This document shows, one piece after another, positions 17,509 through 26,302 of a stretch of DNA of 64,000 bases. The DNA is from Cohaesibacter celericrescens (GTDB lineage: Bacteria > Pseudomonadota > Alphaproteobacteria > Rhizobiales > Cohaesibacteraceae). The notes under the pieces are model-generated. The model saw nothing but the letters and a program-made list of their open reading frames with translations, was not told where the DNA came from and did no database searches. Location of the stretch: positions 62,001 to 126,000 of the forward strand of contig NZ_PKUQ01000009.1 in the NCBI RefSeq assembly GCF_002866925.1. Direction: 5' to 3'. The stretch's first letter is position 1, and each line of letters begins with the position of its first letter. Made by a program: the position numbers and the translations under genes.

Positions 17509-18441
17509 GTGACCAACTCAATTGCCGGCATTATTCCGGTTGTGCTAACCCCTTTTACCGATAACAACGAGATTGATTGGAAAGGGTATGAAGCGCTAAT
17601 CGAGTGGTATATCGAGAATGGCGCTCAGGCTTTGTTTGCAGTGTGCCAGTCCTCTGAAATGCTTTTTCTTTCTCAAGACGAGCGTTACCAATTGGCGCGT
17701 TTCACAGCTGAGAAAGTTGCTGGCCGTATTCCTGTTATGGCGTCCGGACATGTATCCGATGCCTTGGAAGATCAGAAGAAAGAACTTGCGTCTTTACTTG
17801 ATACAGGAATAGACGCGATTGTTCTGGTGACCAATCGTTTGGCGCCTGAAAACGCAGCGCCTGAAGTCTTCCGTCAAAATCTCGATGCACTTCTGGATTT
17901 TTTGCCTGACGATATGCCGCTGGGGTTGTATGAATGTCCTGCCCCTTATCGTCGCCTTCTTTCTGATGATGAAATTCGCTACTGCGCCGAAACAGGCCGG
18001 TTTGTGATCCTGAAAGACGTTTCTTGCGATCTCGAAACGGTCAAACGCCGGGTTGCTATCGTCAAAGAGTCACCGCTCAAAATATGCAATGCCAACGCAG
18101 CCATTGCCTATCCTGCCATTCTGGCCGGCTCTGCCGGTTTCTGTGGTGTCTTTAACAATGTGCATCCAGACCTGTATCGTTGGCTACAAGACGAAGGCGC
18201 AAAACATCCTGAATTGGCTCAGGAACTGGCGGTCTTCTTGGTGTTGGCCGCAGCGCTTGAGCCGTTGGGTTACCCCAAACTGGCCAAACTGTATCATCAA
18301 CGGCTTGGCACTTTCTCAAGCACCCTAAGCCGCGTTATCCCTTACGATATCGAAGAAAAATATTGGGCACTCCAAGCGATGCTTGATCGTGTCGAGCAGG
18401 GCAGCGAACAGTTCCGCATAAAAATTAGCGCGCTTGACTAA
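17509..18441 (+). CDS. Dihydrodipicolinate synthase/N-acetylneuraminate lyase family aldolase
   Basis: 310 aa TIM-barrel class I aldolase. The Schiff-base lysine is in FVILKDVSCDLETVK (near residue 168), and the catalytic Tyr is in PLGLYECPAPYRRLLS (near 145). The usual GTTGE loop is replaced by CQSSEMLFLSQ, so this is one of the DapA-like lyases of unknown keto-acid substrate rather than lysine-pathway DapA. Start chosen at GTG 17509 (MTNSIAGIIPV), with AAGGA 8 nt upstream; longer frames read into the regulator relic. It stands alone, between decayed sequence on both sides. Confidence 0.85.
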   Translation: MTNSIAGIIPVVLTPFTDNNEIDWKGYEALIEWYIENGAQALFAVCQSSEMLFLSQDERYQLARFTAEKVAGRIPVMASGHVSDALEDQKKELASLLDTGIDAIVLVTNRLAPENAAPEVFRQNLDALLDFLPDDMPLGLYECPAPYRRLLSDDEIRYCAETGRFVILKDVSCDLETVKRRVAIVKESPLKICNANAAIAYPAILAGSAGFCGVFNNVHPDLYRWLQDEGAKHPELAQELAVFLVLAAALEPLGYPKLAKLYHQRLGTFSSTLSRVIPYDIEEKYWALQAMLDRVEQGSEQFRIKISALD

Positions 18442-18844
18442 TAACCCCGACATCGACCATGGCAAATCTTTCAAAATGGCGATGAAAGCGATCATCTAGG
18501 CCTAGGGACGGACCGATTGGATTTGTCTCTTGCCAATTCGGTTGATTTGAGATCCACTCATGGTGCTGCGAGTCGCGCCATGGGTGAATTGCTTGGTCGC
18601 GGGTTGCCGTGAGTGATTATGATGTCCATTGGATTGCTTTGGTGCATTGCAAAGCGGTTTAAACTGGCGCTTTATTGACCTTGCAGGTGTTTCCTCGGCG
18701 CTATGGCTTCACACCTTAATGGTGCGACCAGATGTCTCATTATTATATTTGTTTTTGCAAAATAAGTATTTTACATGTTACTTTTATGCTACGTGTTTTC
18801 TTATATCCAGCCCTCATCCAAATCTGGGTGATTTGAGGCCATAT
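18442..18844. other. Intergenic region between dapA-like gene and cyd locus
   Basis: 403 bp without a recognisable gene. The part at 18497-18612 reads in one plus frame as LDLSLANSVDLRSTHGAAS and on to a stop, which looks protein-like but too short to identify; it may be another relic. The AT-rich part at 18735-18810 probably carries the promoter for the gene at 18845. Confidence 0.4.
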
Positions 18845-19306
18845 ATGCCGCAGCAGAGATCATTTTTGAGCAGTCTTCGCAAGGAACTCGGCCTAACGGT
18901 GCTGGCTTTGTTTGTTATGCTGCTGCAACTTATTTTCTCTGCGGCGCATCTAACGGCACAGGAGCATGGCAGCGGCCAGCTGGACCGACCAGACCAGTTG
19001 CTGATCTTTTGGGAAATATGCACAGGGCAGGGCGTTGTTAGCCTACCTGCTGCAAAAGATGGCTCTTTGCCATTTGAAACCTCTCTTGACCAAGAAGATT
19101 GTGCCATTTGCGCCACTGCATCAATCAGTGGTTTTGTTGCTCCGGACACCGACTTTTCTCTCGCTCAGTTGCCGCTTGCCGTGGGGGCTTTGCGGTGGCC
19201 TCAGGTCTCGAACCAGCGGTCTTTTCAAACCTATCCGCGTGCCGGAGACAGCAGGGCCCCCCCTTCCGCTGCGATCGAACGCCCCAACACCCAATCTGCA
19301 ACCTGA
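18845..19306 (+). CDS. Small membrane/exported protein with CxxC, DUF2946-like
   Basis: 153 aa. One hydrophobic helix, LGLTVLALFVMLLQLIFSAA, lies near residues 13-32. The extra-cytoplasmic part has a CAIC motif (LDQEDCAICATASISGFVA) and a proline-rich tail. Start at ATG 18845 with GAGG 7 nt upstream. DUF2946-type proteins have one N-terminal helix and a CxxC and often neighbour copper or cytochrome genes. It lies 100 nt before cydA in the same direction, so a role in metal delivery or assembly of the oxidase is possible but unproven. Confidence 0.55.
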   Translation: MPQQRSFLSSLRKELGLTVLALFVMLLQLIFSAAHLTAQEHGSGQLDRPDQLLIFWEICTGQGVVSLPAAKDGSLPFETSLDQEDCAICATASISGFVAPDTDFSLAQLPLAVGALRWPQVSNQRSFQTYPRAGDSRAPPSAAIERPNTQSAT

Positions 19307-19406
19307 CACTTCACTTCATCTGACCTGATCCCGCAAGCGCAACGTAACGCGCTTCACTAAAAACTCAGCAGATGTCTTGATGCAGCATCATCTCAAGAGA
19401 GCTGTT

Positions 19407-20993
19407 ATGGAACCAATCTATGACGATCTTTTCGTCAATTTATCGCGCTGGCAGTTCGCCGCCACAGCGCTCTATCACTTCTTGTTTGTCCCTTTAACGC
19501 TGGGCCTAACCTGGATTCTGGTGATCATGGAATCGGTTTATGTGATGACCGGAAAACATGTTTATCGAGACATGACCAAATTCTGGGGCAAGTTGTTTGG
19601 TATCAACTTTGCGCTGGGTGTCGCCACCGGCCTGACGATGGAGTTCCAGTTCGGCACCAACTGGTCCTATTATTCCCATTATGTCGGCGACGTGTTTGGC
19701 GCACCGCTGGCAATTGAAGGCCTGATGGCCTTTTTCTTGGAATCCACTTTTGTCGGCCTGTTCTTTTTAGGTTGGGACAAACTGACCAAACGCCAGCATC
19801 TGGCGGTGACCTTTATGACTGCCATCGGCTCGAACCTGTCGGCGCTTTGGATTCTGGTTGCTAATGGCTGGATGCAGAACCCGGTTGGCGCAGAATTTTC
19901 GTCAGAAACCATGCGTATGGAAATGACCAATTTTGCTGAAGTGGTGTTCAATCCGGTTGCTCAGGTCAAATTCATTCACACCGTTGCCGCTGGTTATGTC
20001 TGTGCCTCGATGTTCGTCATTGGCATTTCCGCTTGGTATATCCTTAAAGGACGCGATCTGGGCTTTGCCAAACGCTCTTTCGCAATTGCTGCGGGCTTTG
20101 GTCTGGCGACTTCCCTTTCTGTTATCGTTCTGGGTGATGAAAGTGGCTATGAGCTGGGCGATGTTCAGAAGGTCAAGCTGGCAGCCATTGAAGCGGAATA
20201 TCATACCGAAAAAGCGCCCGCGGCGTTCAATCTGATCGGGCTACCCAATGACAAAGAAAAACGCGTTGATTACGCGGTTCAAATCCCTTGGGCAATGGGT
20301 ATCATCGCCACCCGTTCACTCGACAAGCAGGTCATTGGCATCACTGATCTAATCAAACAACACGAGGTCCGCATTCGCTCGGGCATGATTGCCTATGATT
20401 ATCTGCTCAAACTGCGCGCCGGTGATAAATCGGATGAGACCATCGCCAAATTTGATCTCTATAAAAAGGATCTGGGCTATGGCTTGCTGCTCAAGCGTTA
20501 TGTCGAGGTACCAAGCCAGGCCACCGAGGAAATGATCAAACTGGCGGCGGAGGATTCCATTCCCTACGTGCCATATTTATTTTGGAGCTTCCGCATTATG
20601 GTGGGGCTTGGTTTCTTCATGTTGGGCTTGTTTGGCCTGTCCTTCTATTACAATGCCAAACGTGTGATCGAGAAAAAACGCTGGTTGCTGCATGTGTTGG
20701 TCTGGTCCATCCCGCTACCTTGGATTGCCATCGAGCTTGGCTGGGTCGTTGCCGAATATGGTCGCCAACCATGGGCGATTGGTGAAATTCTGCCGACATT
20801 TCTCGCGGCCTCCAGCCTGACAATCTATGATTTGATCTTTTCTCTCACGGGTTTCCTTGCCTTTTACACCTTCCTGTTGGTCATCGAAATGTGGCTGATG
20901 GTCAAGTTTGCACGTCTGGGACCAAGCGCCCTGCACACTGGCCGTTATCACCATGAACAGACTGCGACATCACCCTTGGCTCCGGCCAAATGA
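19407..20993 (+). CDS. cydA: Cytochrome bd ubiquinol oxidase subunit I
   Basis: 528 aa inner-membrane haem subunit. [11 protein letters not shown] places the b595 ligand His at residue 24, [11 protein letters not shown] holds the b558 ligand His, and [12 protein letters not shown] holds the b558 ligand Met. [20 protein letters not shown] is the conserved post-Q-loop segment that binds quinol. Start at ATG 19407 (MEPIYDDLF), which gives the expected short N-terminus. Catalyses quinol oxidation with high-affinity O2 reduction. First of cydA-B-X-D-C. Confidence 0.97.
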   Translation: MEPIYDDLFVNLSRWQFAATALYHFLFVPLTLGLTWILVIMESVYVMTGKHVYRDMTKFWGKLFGINFALGVATGLTMEFQFGTNWSYYSHYVGDVFGAPLAIEGLMAFFLESTFVGLFFLGWDKLTKRQHLAVTFMTAIGSNLSALWILVANGWMQNPVGAEFSSETMRMEMTNFAEVVFNPVAQVKFIHTVAAGYVCASMFVIGISAWYILKGRDLGFAKRSFAIAAGFGLATSLSVIVLGDESGYELGDVQKVKLAAIEAEYHTEKAPAAFNLIGLPNDKEKRVDYAVQIPWAMGIIATRSLDKQVIGITDLIKQHEVRIRSGMIAYDYLLKLRAGDKSDETIAKFDLYKKDLGYGLLLKRYVEVPSQATEEMIKLAAEDSIPYVPYLFWSFRIMVGLGFFMLGLFGLSFYYNAKRVIEKKRWLLHVLVWSIPLPWIAIELGWVVAEYGRQPWAIGEILPTFLAASSLTIYDLIFSLTGFLAFYTFLLVIEMWLMVKFARLGPSALHTGRYHHEQTATSPLAPAK

Positions 20994-21014
20994 TGCCAAA
21001 CCAGAAGGAAAATT

Positions 21015-22175
21015 ATGATGTTACTTGATTATGAAATCTTGAAACTGGCTTGGTGGGTTCTCGTCGGGGTCCTGTTGATCGGTTTTGCCATCACCGATGG
21101 TATGGACATGGGGGTGGGCAATCTGCTGCCATTCCTTGGCAAGACGGATACTGAACGTCGCATTATCATCAATACGGTCGGCCCGCACTGGGAAGGCAAC
21201 CAAGTGTGGTTCATCACCGCAGGAGGGGCCATCTTTGCGGCTTGGCCTGCGGTCTATGCCGCCGCTTTTTCCGGCTTTTATCTGGCCATGCTGCTGGTGT
21301 TGTTTGCATTGTTCTTTCGCCCTGTCGGCTTTGACTACCGCTCAAAAATCGAAAGCACAAAATGGCGCAATGCTTGGGACTGGGGTATCTTCGCCGGTGG
21401 CTTCATTCCAGCTCTGATCTTTGGTGTGGCCTTTGGCAATCTGTTGCAGGGTGTGCCGTTCCATCTTGATGAATTTCTGCGTGTAACCTATGACGCTACC
21501 TTCATCTGGGCCTTGATCCCTTTGCTCAATCCCTTTGCCATTCTGGCTGGGTTGATCTCTGTTGCCATGTTAACCGGCCACGGCGCAACGTGGCTTCAAA
21601 TGCGGGCCGATGAAAGCATCGCCGCCCGCGCCCGCCAGACCGGCGCGATCCTTGGGGTGACAACCGCATTGCTGTTTGCTTTAGCAGGGCTTTGGATCAG
21701 GATCGGCAATTTTGATTATTTTGTCATTGTCAGCCAACCACCGCTTGACGCCTTGCCCAACCCGCTGACCAAAGAAGTGGCGATGCAGGCAGGGGCTTTG
21801 TTCAACATCTACAGCAGTCATCCTTTTGCCATAGCAGCCCCTCTTGTGGGTATTGCAGGGCCGTTGTTGATGGCTGCCATGAGTTATCTGGGGCGCGGCG
21901 GTTTTGCCTTTTTCTTCAGCGCCCTTGGCATGACGGGGATCATCTCCACCGCTGGTCTGTCGATGTTCCCGTTCATTATGCCTTCAAGCAGCGACATGAC
22001 CTCGTCGCTGACAATCTGGGACGCGTCCTCCAGCCACCTCACCTTAACGGTGATGTTCTGGGCGGCGGTGATCTTTATGCCCATTGTTCTTGGTTATACC
22101 ATCTGGTGCTACGCACGCATGTGGGGACGGATCACGGTCGAAGAAATCGATGCCCGCAGCCATTCAGCCTATTAG
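21015..22175 (+). CDS. cydB: Cytochrome bd ubiquinol oxidase subunit II
   Basis: 386 aa with about eight membrane helices. The signature regions GFAITDGMDMGVGNLLPFLG (near residues 22-41), GPHWEGNQVWFITAGGAIFA and PFAIAAPLVG are those of CydB. Structural partner of CydA. ATG at 21015 has AAGGAAA about 6 nt upstream, 21 nt after the cydA stop. Confidence 0.97.
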   Translation: MMLLDYEILKLAWWVLVGVLLIGFAITDGMDMGVGNLLPFLGKTDTERRIIINTVGPHWEGNQVWFITAGGAIFAAWPAVYAAAFSGFYLAMLLVLFALFFRPVGFDYRSKIESTKWRNAWDWGIFAGGFIPALIFGVAFGNLLQGVPFHLDEFLRVTYDATFIWALIPLLNPFAILAGLISVAMLTGHGATWLQMRADESIAARARQTGAILGVTTALLFALAGLWIRIGNFDYFVIVSQPPLDALPNPLTKEVAMQAGALFNIYSSHPFAIAAPLVGIAGPLLMAAMSYLGRGGFAFFFSALGMTGIISTAGLSMFPFIMPSSSDMTSSLTIWDASSSHLTLTVMFWAAVIFMPIVLGYTIWCYARMWGRITVEEIDARSHSAY

Positions 22176-22191
22176 CAAAGGAAATCAGAAT

Positions 22192-22317
22192 ATGTGGTAT
22201 TTCACTTGGATTCTTGGCCTGACTGCGGCCCTTTCAGTCGGCGTTATCAATGTCATGTGGTATGAAGCACAAGACGGCTTTGGCGAGCCGGACGAGGACG
22301 AGAAGCGAGGCCTTTAG
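22192..22317 (+). CDS. cydX: Cytochrome bd small subunit CydX
   Basis: 41 aa single-helix protein starting MWYFTWILGLTAALSVGVIN, with an acidic C-terminal tail (EPDEDEKRGL). The MWYF-WILG start is diagnostic for CydX/YbgT, which stabilises the bd oxidase haems. AAAGGA lies about 10 nt before the ATG, and the gene starts 16 nt after cydB. It is easily missed because of its size. Confidence 0.93.
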   Translation: MWYFTWILGLTAALSVGVINVMWYEAQDGFGEPDEDEKRGL

Positions 22318-22337
22318 CCTCTGCTTTCTTTCAATAA

Positions 22338-22368
22338 CTGTGATGATCGGCGCGTCCGGTCATCACAG
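22338..22368. terminator. Strong hairpin after cydX
   Basis: Arms CTGTGATGA (22338-22346) and TCATCACAG (22360-22368), extended inward by CGG/CCG, lie 20 nt after the cydX stop and 57 nt before cydD. No T-run follows. It probably separates high-level oxidase from lower-level cydDC expression, by partial termination or mRNA processing. Confidence 0.55.
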
Positions 22369-22424
22369 AACACGGCCCGGCGGTTTTGCTTGAGGGCCCT
22401 TACTGAGGGACAAACCCGATCAGC

Positions 22425-24209
22425 ATGTCAAACGCACCGTCCGATCAACACGCTTCAACCTTGGCTGCGACATTTCTAAAAGGCCAAGCCCGCAAAGCCA
22501 ACAGACCGCTGGGCCTGTCGATTGCTTTGGCATTTGCCTCAGGTGTGCTGCTCATCGTTCAAATGGCGGTGTTGGCTCATGTTATCAGCGCTGTTTTGAC
22601 CAACAACGCAGGTCTTGATGATGTGTCTTTCCCGCTTGCCATTTTGCCTGTTCTTTTTGTATTGCGGGGTGGCCTGAGCTATTTTTCTGAACGGCTGGCG
22701 TTGAATGCCGCCATTGATCTCAAACATCAATTACGCGGGGAGCTGCTTTCTCAATTGCTTGCCAAAGGACCGATTGTCGTTCGGGGCAGCGAGCAATCGA
22801 TAGGTGAGCGTGTCACGATGCTAACCGATGGCATTGAGGCGTTAGAGGGGTATTTCGCCCGTTATTTGCCGGCGATGGTGATGATGGTTATGCTGCCTTT
22901 TGCCATTCTTGCCGTCACTTTGTCGCTAGATTGGCTGTCGGCTCTGGTAATGGTCGTCACCGCGCCATTCATCCCCTTTTTCATGATCCTGATTGGCAAG
23001 GGTACCGAGCGGCTCAATCAAAAACAATGGCGTAAACTGGCGCGTCTTTCAGCGCATTTTCTGGACATTGTCGAAGGCCTGACGACGCTCAAATTGTTCA
23101 ATGCCTCCAAACGGGAGGCCGAGACAGTCACCAGAATGGCAGACTCCTATCGCCGAACAACCATGTCAGTGCTCCGTGTGGCGTTTCTGTCCTCACTGGT
23201 GTTGGAGTTTTTCGCCACTGTGTCAATTGCGATGATCGCTGTGTTCATCGGCTTTCGTCTGCTCTATGGCGAGATTGACTTCTTTTCCGGATTTTACGTC
23301 CTTTTGCTGGCACCAGACTTTTATTTGCCCCTACGCCAAATGGGCACGCATTATCATGCCCGCATGGAAGCCATCGGCGCGGCAGGGAAAATGGTGGATC
23401 TGATCGGGGAGGATTCAGCCCCAGCCCCTACCTTTGAACCCCAATCCTTGCCTCGGCACACACAGGGGATCGCGATTGAATGCCGCGATGTCTCATATGC
23501 CTACCCCGATGGATCCCTTGCACTGGACCGAATATCCTTTTCGTTGGGGGCAGGACAAAATCTTGCGCTCGTGGGCCATTCGGGAGCGGGGAAATCGACA
23601 CTCCTCGACTTGCTCTTGGGTCTCATACAGCCAACATCCGGCCAGATCTTGATCAATGGCATTGACCTTGCGCGCTTGCCCGTGGACGCGTGGCGTCAAC
23701 AATTGGCCTATATTCCGCAACGCCCCACGCTGCTTGCGGGAACAATCCTGGAAGCCATTCGCTATGGCGCACCAGAGGCCAGCATGGAAGCCGTCATTAG
23801 CGCCGCCAAGGCCGCTCAATTGCATGGCTTTATTTCTCAATTGGATGATGGTTATGAGCACAGATTGAATGAAAAGGGCAAAGGCATTTCGGGTGGCCAG
23901 ATCCAACGGGTCGCCATTGCCCGCGCCTTGGTACGCAACGCGCCGCTGGTTTTGCTGGACGAGCCCTCCGCCCATTTGGACCCTGACAACGAACAGAAAT
24001 TACAACAAGCCCTTGAGGTGCTCCATAAAAATGCGACCACTCTCACCATTGCCCACCGCTTGCATTTCATCCGCCATGCCGATCAGATCCTGCATCTGGA
24101 TAAAGGTCAGATTGCCGAATCGGGCACACATGAAGGCTTGATGGCGCGCAACGGGCTGTATGCCTCTCTGGTACAGAGCCTGTTTGACGAGGAGGCGCAC
24201 CGTGATTGA
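22425..24209 (+). CDS. cydD: Thiol reductant ABC exporter subunit CydD
   Basis: 594 aa half-transporter. N-terminal six-helix exporter domain (about 1-330), then an ATPase with Walker A LVGHSGAGKSTLLDLLLG, signature ISGGQIQRVAIARAL and Walker B LVLLDEPSAHLD. CydDC exports glutathione/cysteine or otherwise sets periplasmic redox for haem insertion into cytochrome bd. The stop overlaps the cydC GTG start by 8 nt. Confidence 0.95.
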   Translation: MSNAPSDQHASTLAATFLKGQARKANRPLGLSIALAFASGVLLIVQMAVLAHVISAVLTNNAGLDDVSFPLAILPVLFVLRGGLSYFSERLALNAAIDLKHQLRGELLSQLLAKGPIVVRGSEQSIGERVTMLTDGIEALEGYFARYLPAMVMMVMLPFAILAVTLSLDWLSALVMVVTAPFIPFFMILIGKGTERLNQKQWRKLARLSAHFLDIVEGLTTLKLFNASKREAETVTRMADSYRRTTMSVLRVAFLSSLVLEFFATVSIAMIAVFIGFRLLYGEIDFFSGFYVLLLAPDFYLPLRQMGTHYHARMEAIGAAGKMVDLIGEDSAPAPTFEPQSLPRHTQGIAIECRDVSYAYPDGSLALDRISFSLGAGQNLALVGHSGAGKSTLLDLLLGLIQPTSGQILINGIDLARLPVDAWRQQLAYIPQRPTLLAGTILEAIRYGAPEASMEAVISAAKAAQLHGFISQLDDGYEHRLNEKGKGISGGQIQRVAIARALVRNAPLVLLDEPSAHLDPDNEQKLQQALEVLHKNATTLTIAHRLHFIRHADQILHLDKGQIAESGTHEGLMARNGLYASLVQSLFDEEAHRD

Positions 24210-25860
24210 TATTTTGCGCTTGCTACGGCTCATGCGCCCTTGGGCTGGTTGGATCTTGCTCGGAGTTTTTGTTTCTGTGCTCACCTTGCTTGCCAATGTC
24301 ACCCTGATGGCCATGTCTGGCTGGTTCATCGCATCGATGGCCTTGGCGGGACTTGCGGGCGTATCAATGAATTATTTCACTCCCGCTGCCGTCATTCGCG
24401 CCATGGCGATCACCCGTACAGTGGGGCGTTATGTGGAGCGGTTGGTGACCCACGAGGCCACCTTGCGTCTGGTTGCGCACCTGCGGCGCTGGTTCTATGA
24501 CCGGTTGGAGCCGCTGGCTCCTTCTGGCCTGCAATCCGAGCGCAGTGGCGATTTGTTTTCGCGCATTGGTGCTGATATATCGGTGCTGGAGAATTTCTAT
24601 CTGCGCACGTTGGTGCCCTCCCTTGTGGCCCTCATCACCCTTCCCCTGTTTGTCCTCTTCAATGCCCGCTATTCCCCTGTTTTGGCCTTCGGGATGGCTT
24701 GTTTATATGGCATGTCTGGCTTGATTCTGCCGCTTGCTCTTCGTTATTTTGGCAAAACAGCAAGTCAACAACTGGTCTTGCAACAAGCGCATATACGCAC
24801 GGATTTGGTCGAAGGTTTACAGGGCATGCGTGAGATGCTGGTGTATGGCAGAGACTGTGATTTTCGGCATGCCCTGCAAGAACAGTCGCAGGACTTAAGC
24901 AACAGCCAAAAGCACTTGGCCAATTTGCAGGCTGCGTCGCAAAGCACCATCACATTGGCCGCAAACTGCGCTATCTTTTTGGTGTTGCTGACCATTGTCC
25001 CCCAGATAGAAGCCGGTCTTTTGTCTGGCCCGTCGTTGCCCATGTTGGGGCTGTTTGTATTGGCCAGTTTTGAGGCGATCCTGCCGCTGCCTTTGGCGGT
25101 GCAGTCATTGATAGCTGCGCAAATGGCCGCGCGTCGCCTGTTTGCGATTGCCGACAAACCGCCGCTTGTTGTCGAGACCAGCGATGCGCTTGAACAGCTA
25201 GCATCGCCGAGTTGCCCGAAACTGCAATTGGATGCGGTTACTCTGCGCTATCCTGAACAAGAAAAACCGGCATTCTCCAATCTTTCCCTGACGCTGCTAG
25301 CCGGGAAATCGGTGGCGATTGTCGGCCCTTCAGGAAGTGGAAAGTCTAGTATGATCAACGCACTAACTGGTTTTTGGCCGATTGAAAAAGGTCAAATCCT
25401 GCTCGACGGCGTGCCGCACAATCAAATGACAGGAGAGCCGTTGCGGGCGTATTTTGCGGTGGCCCCGCAACATCCACATATTTTCAATTCGACTGTGCGT
25501 GGCAATTTATTGCTCGCCAACGAAAGCGCAAGTGATGAAGATCTTTACAGAGTCTGTGCGCACGTCGAGTTGAGCGATCTGATCGCGTCGATGCCCAAAG
25601 GGCTAGACACTTTTGTTGGTGAAGCGGGCGAGACCCTCTCAGGTGGACAGATCAAGCGACTGGCTCTTGCTAGAGCCTTAGTATCACCCGCTCCCATCCT
25701 GATTTTGGATGAGCCCGGTGAAGGGCTGGACCCCCGCATGGAACGACGCATATTGGAAAATATTGTGATGGGTGAGAAGGGTAGATCTATCATTCTGATC
25801 ACCCATAGAAAAGCAGGTTTAAACTTGGTTCAGGCGGTCCATACATTGAGTGCGGAATAA
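24202..25860 (+). CDS. cydC: Thiol reductant ABC exporter subunit CydC
   Basis: 552 aa half-transporter that pairs with CydD. Exporter membrane domain, then an ATPase with Walker A IVGPSGSGKSSMINALTG, signature LSGGQIKRLALARAL and Walker B ILILDEPGEGLDP. Start chosen at GTG 24202 (MIDILRLLRLMRPWAG) with GGAGG 7-8 nt before; an upstream in-frame start would overlap cydD by 50 nt and lacks a Shine-Dalgarno. Last gene of the cyd locus. Confidence 0.95.
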   Translation: MIDILRLLRLMRPWAGWILLGVFVSVLTLLANVTLMAMSGWFIASMALAGLAGVSMNYFTPAAVIRAMAITRTVGRYVERLVTHEATLRLVAHLRRWFYDRLEPLAPSGLQSERSGDLFSRIGADISVLENFYLRTLVPSLVALITLPLFVLFNARYSPVLAFGMACLYGMSGLILPLALRYFGKTASQQLVLQQAHIRTDLVEGLQGMREMLVYGRDCDFRHALQEQSQDLSNSQKHLANLQAASQSTITLAANCAIFLVLLTIVPQIEAGLLSGPSLPMLGLFVLASFEAILPLPLAVQSLIAAQMAARRLFAIADKPPLVVETSDALEQLASPSCPKLQLDAVTLRYPEQEKPAFSNLSLTLLAGKSVAIVGPSGSGKSSMINALTGFWPIEKGQILLDGVPHNQMTGEPLRAYFAVAPQHPHIFNSTVRGNLLLANESASDEDLYRVCAHVELSDLIASMPKGLDTFVGEAGETLSGGQIKRLALARALVSPAPILILDEPGEGLDPRMERRILENIVMGEKGRSIILITHRKAGLNLVQAVHTLSAE

Positions 25861-25950
25861 AGCCGACATTTTGTTCCCCGAACTGAACCTAACCGTCTTG
25901 ACAGAATTTGGTTCATTTTCTCCCTTTTGACTTGGCCAAACCGTGCCTTT

Positions 25951-25981
25951 ACCCCTTGATTGAGGAATTAAATCAAGGGGT
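25951..25981. terminator. Hairpin downstream of cydC
   Basis: Perfect 11-bp arms ACCCCTTGATT / AATCAAGGGGT with a 9-nt loop, followed by CATTTC. Likely terminates cydDC transcription; weak U-tract. Confidence 0.6.
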
Positions 25982-26226
25982 CATTTCAATCGTCTGCGGG
26001 TTTGGAGTGACATGAAAAAAACAATAAGTCTGTTCCGTCCATACAAATAGAGACGTAATTTTCAACCTATTTGATGATGAATTTATAACGTTAAAATAAA
26101 TTCAAGCTGCTGTTTCTTCTCAAAAATTTCAAATTTACCTTCTGTTAATCGCACAGGCTGAACCAAAGTCCAATGGTATTTGAATGTCGAGCGTCTGTAG
26201 GTTTGCGTAGTCTGATAAAGACAGGC

Positions 26227-26276
26227 GGCCACTTTGAGGAGAGTTGGTCGCTCAAGGCCACTTTGAGGAGAGTTGG
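26227..26276 (+). repeat. Two-copy 21-bp direct repeat, 29-bp period
   Basis: The same 21 bases occur at 26227-26247 and 26256-26276, separated by 8 nt. Each copy includes TTTGAGGAGAG, which resembles a Shine-Dalgarno sequence, but neither has a start codon nearby. The second ends 27 nt before the binding-protein ATG. It may be a recent small duplication in the leader, or a paired regulator site. Confidence 0.7.
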
Positions 26277-26302
26277 CTTCGTAAATTTTAGGGAGGAACC
26301 TA

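Larger units (their letters stand above)
25861..26302. other. Intergenic region between cydC and the HAAT transporter operon
   Basis: 442 bp with no gene. Contains the hairpin at 25951-25981, an AT-rich stretch around 26040-26130 that may hold the promoter, and a 21-bp tandem direct repeat at 26227-26276 close to the binding-protein start. Confidence 0.5.

Noticed and set aside
19377-19390. FNR box before cydA (TTGAT-GCAGC-ATCA)
   Set aside because: The spacer is 5 nt instead of 4 and the sequence is better read as a chance TGATGC/GCATCA palindrome.
26227-26276. CRISPR-like repeat-spacer
   Set aside because: Only two copies with an 8-bp gap, and no cas genes; a simple leader duplication.
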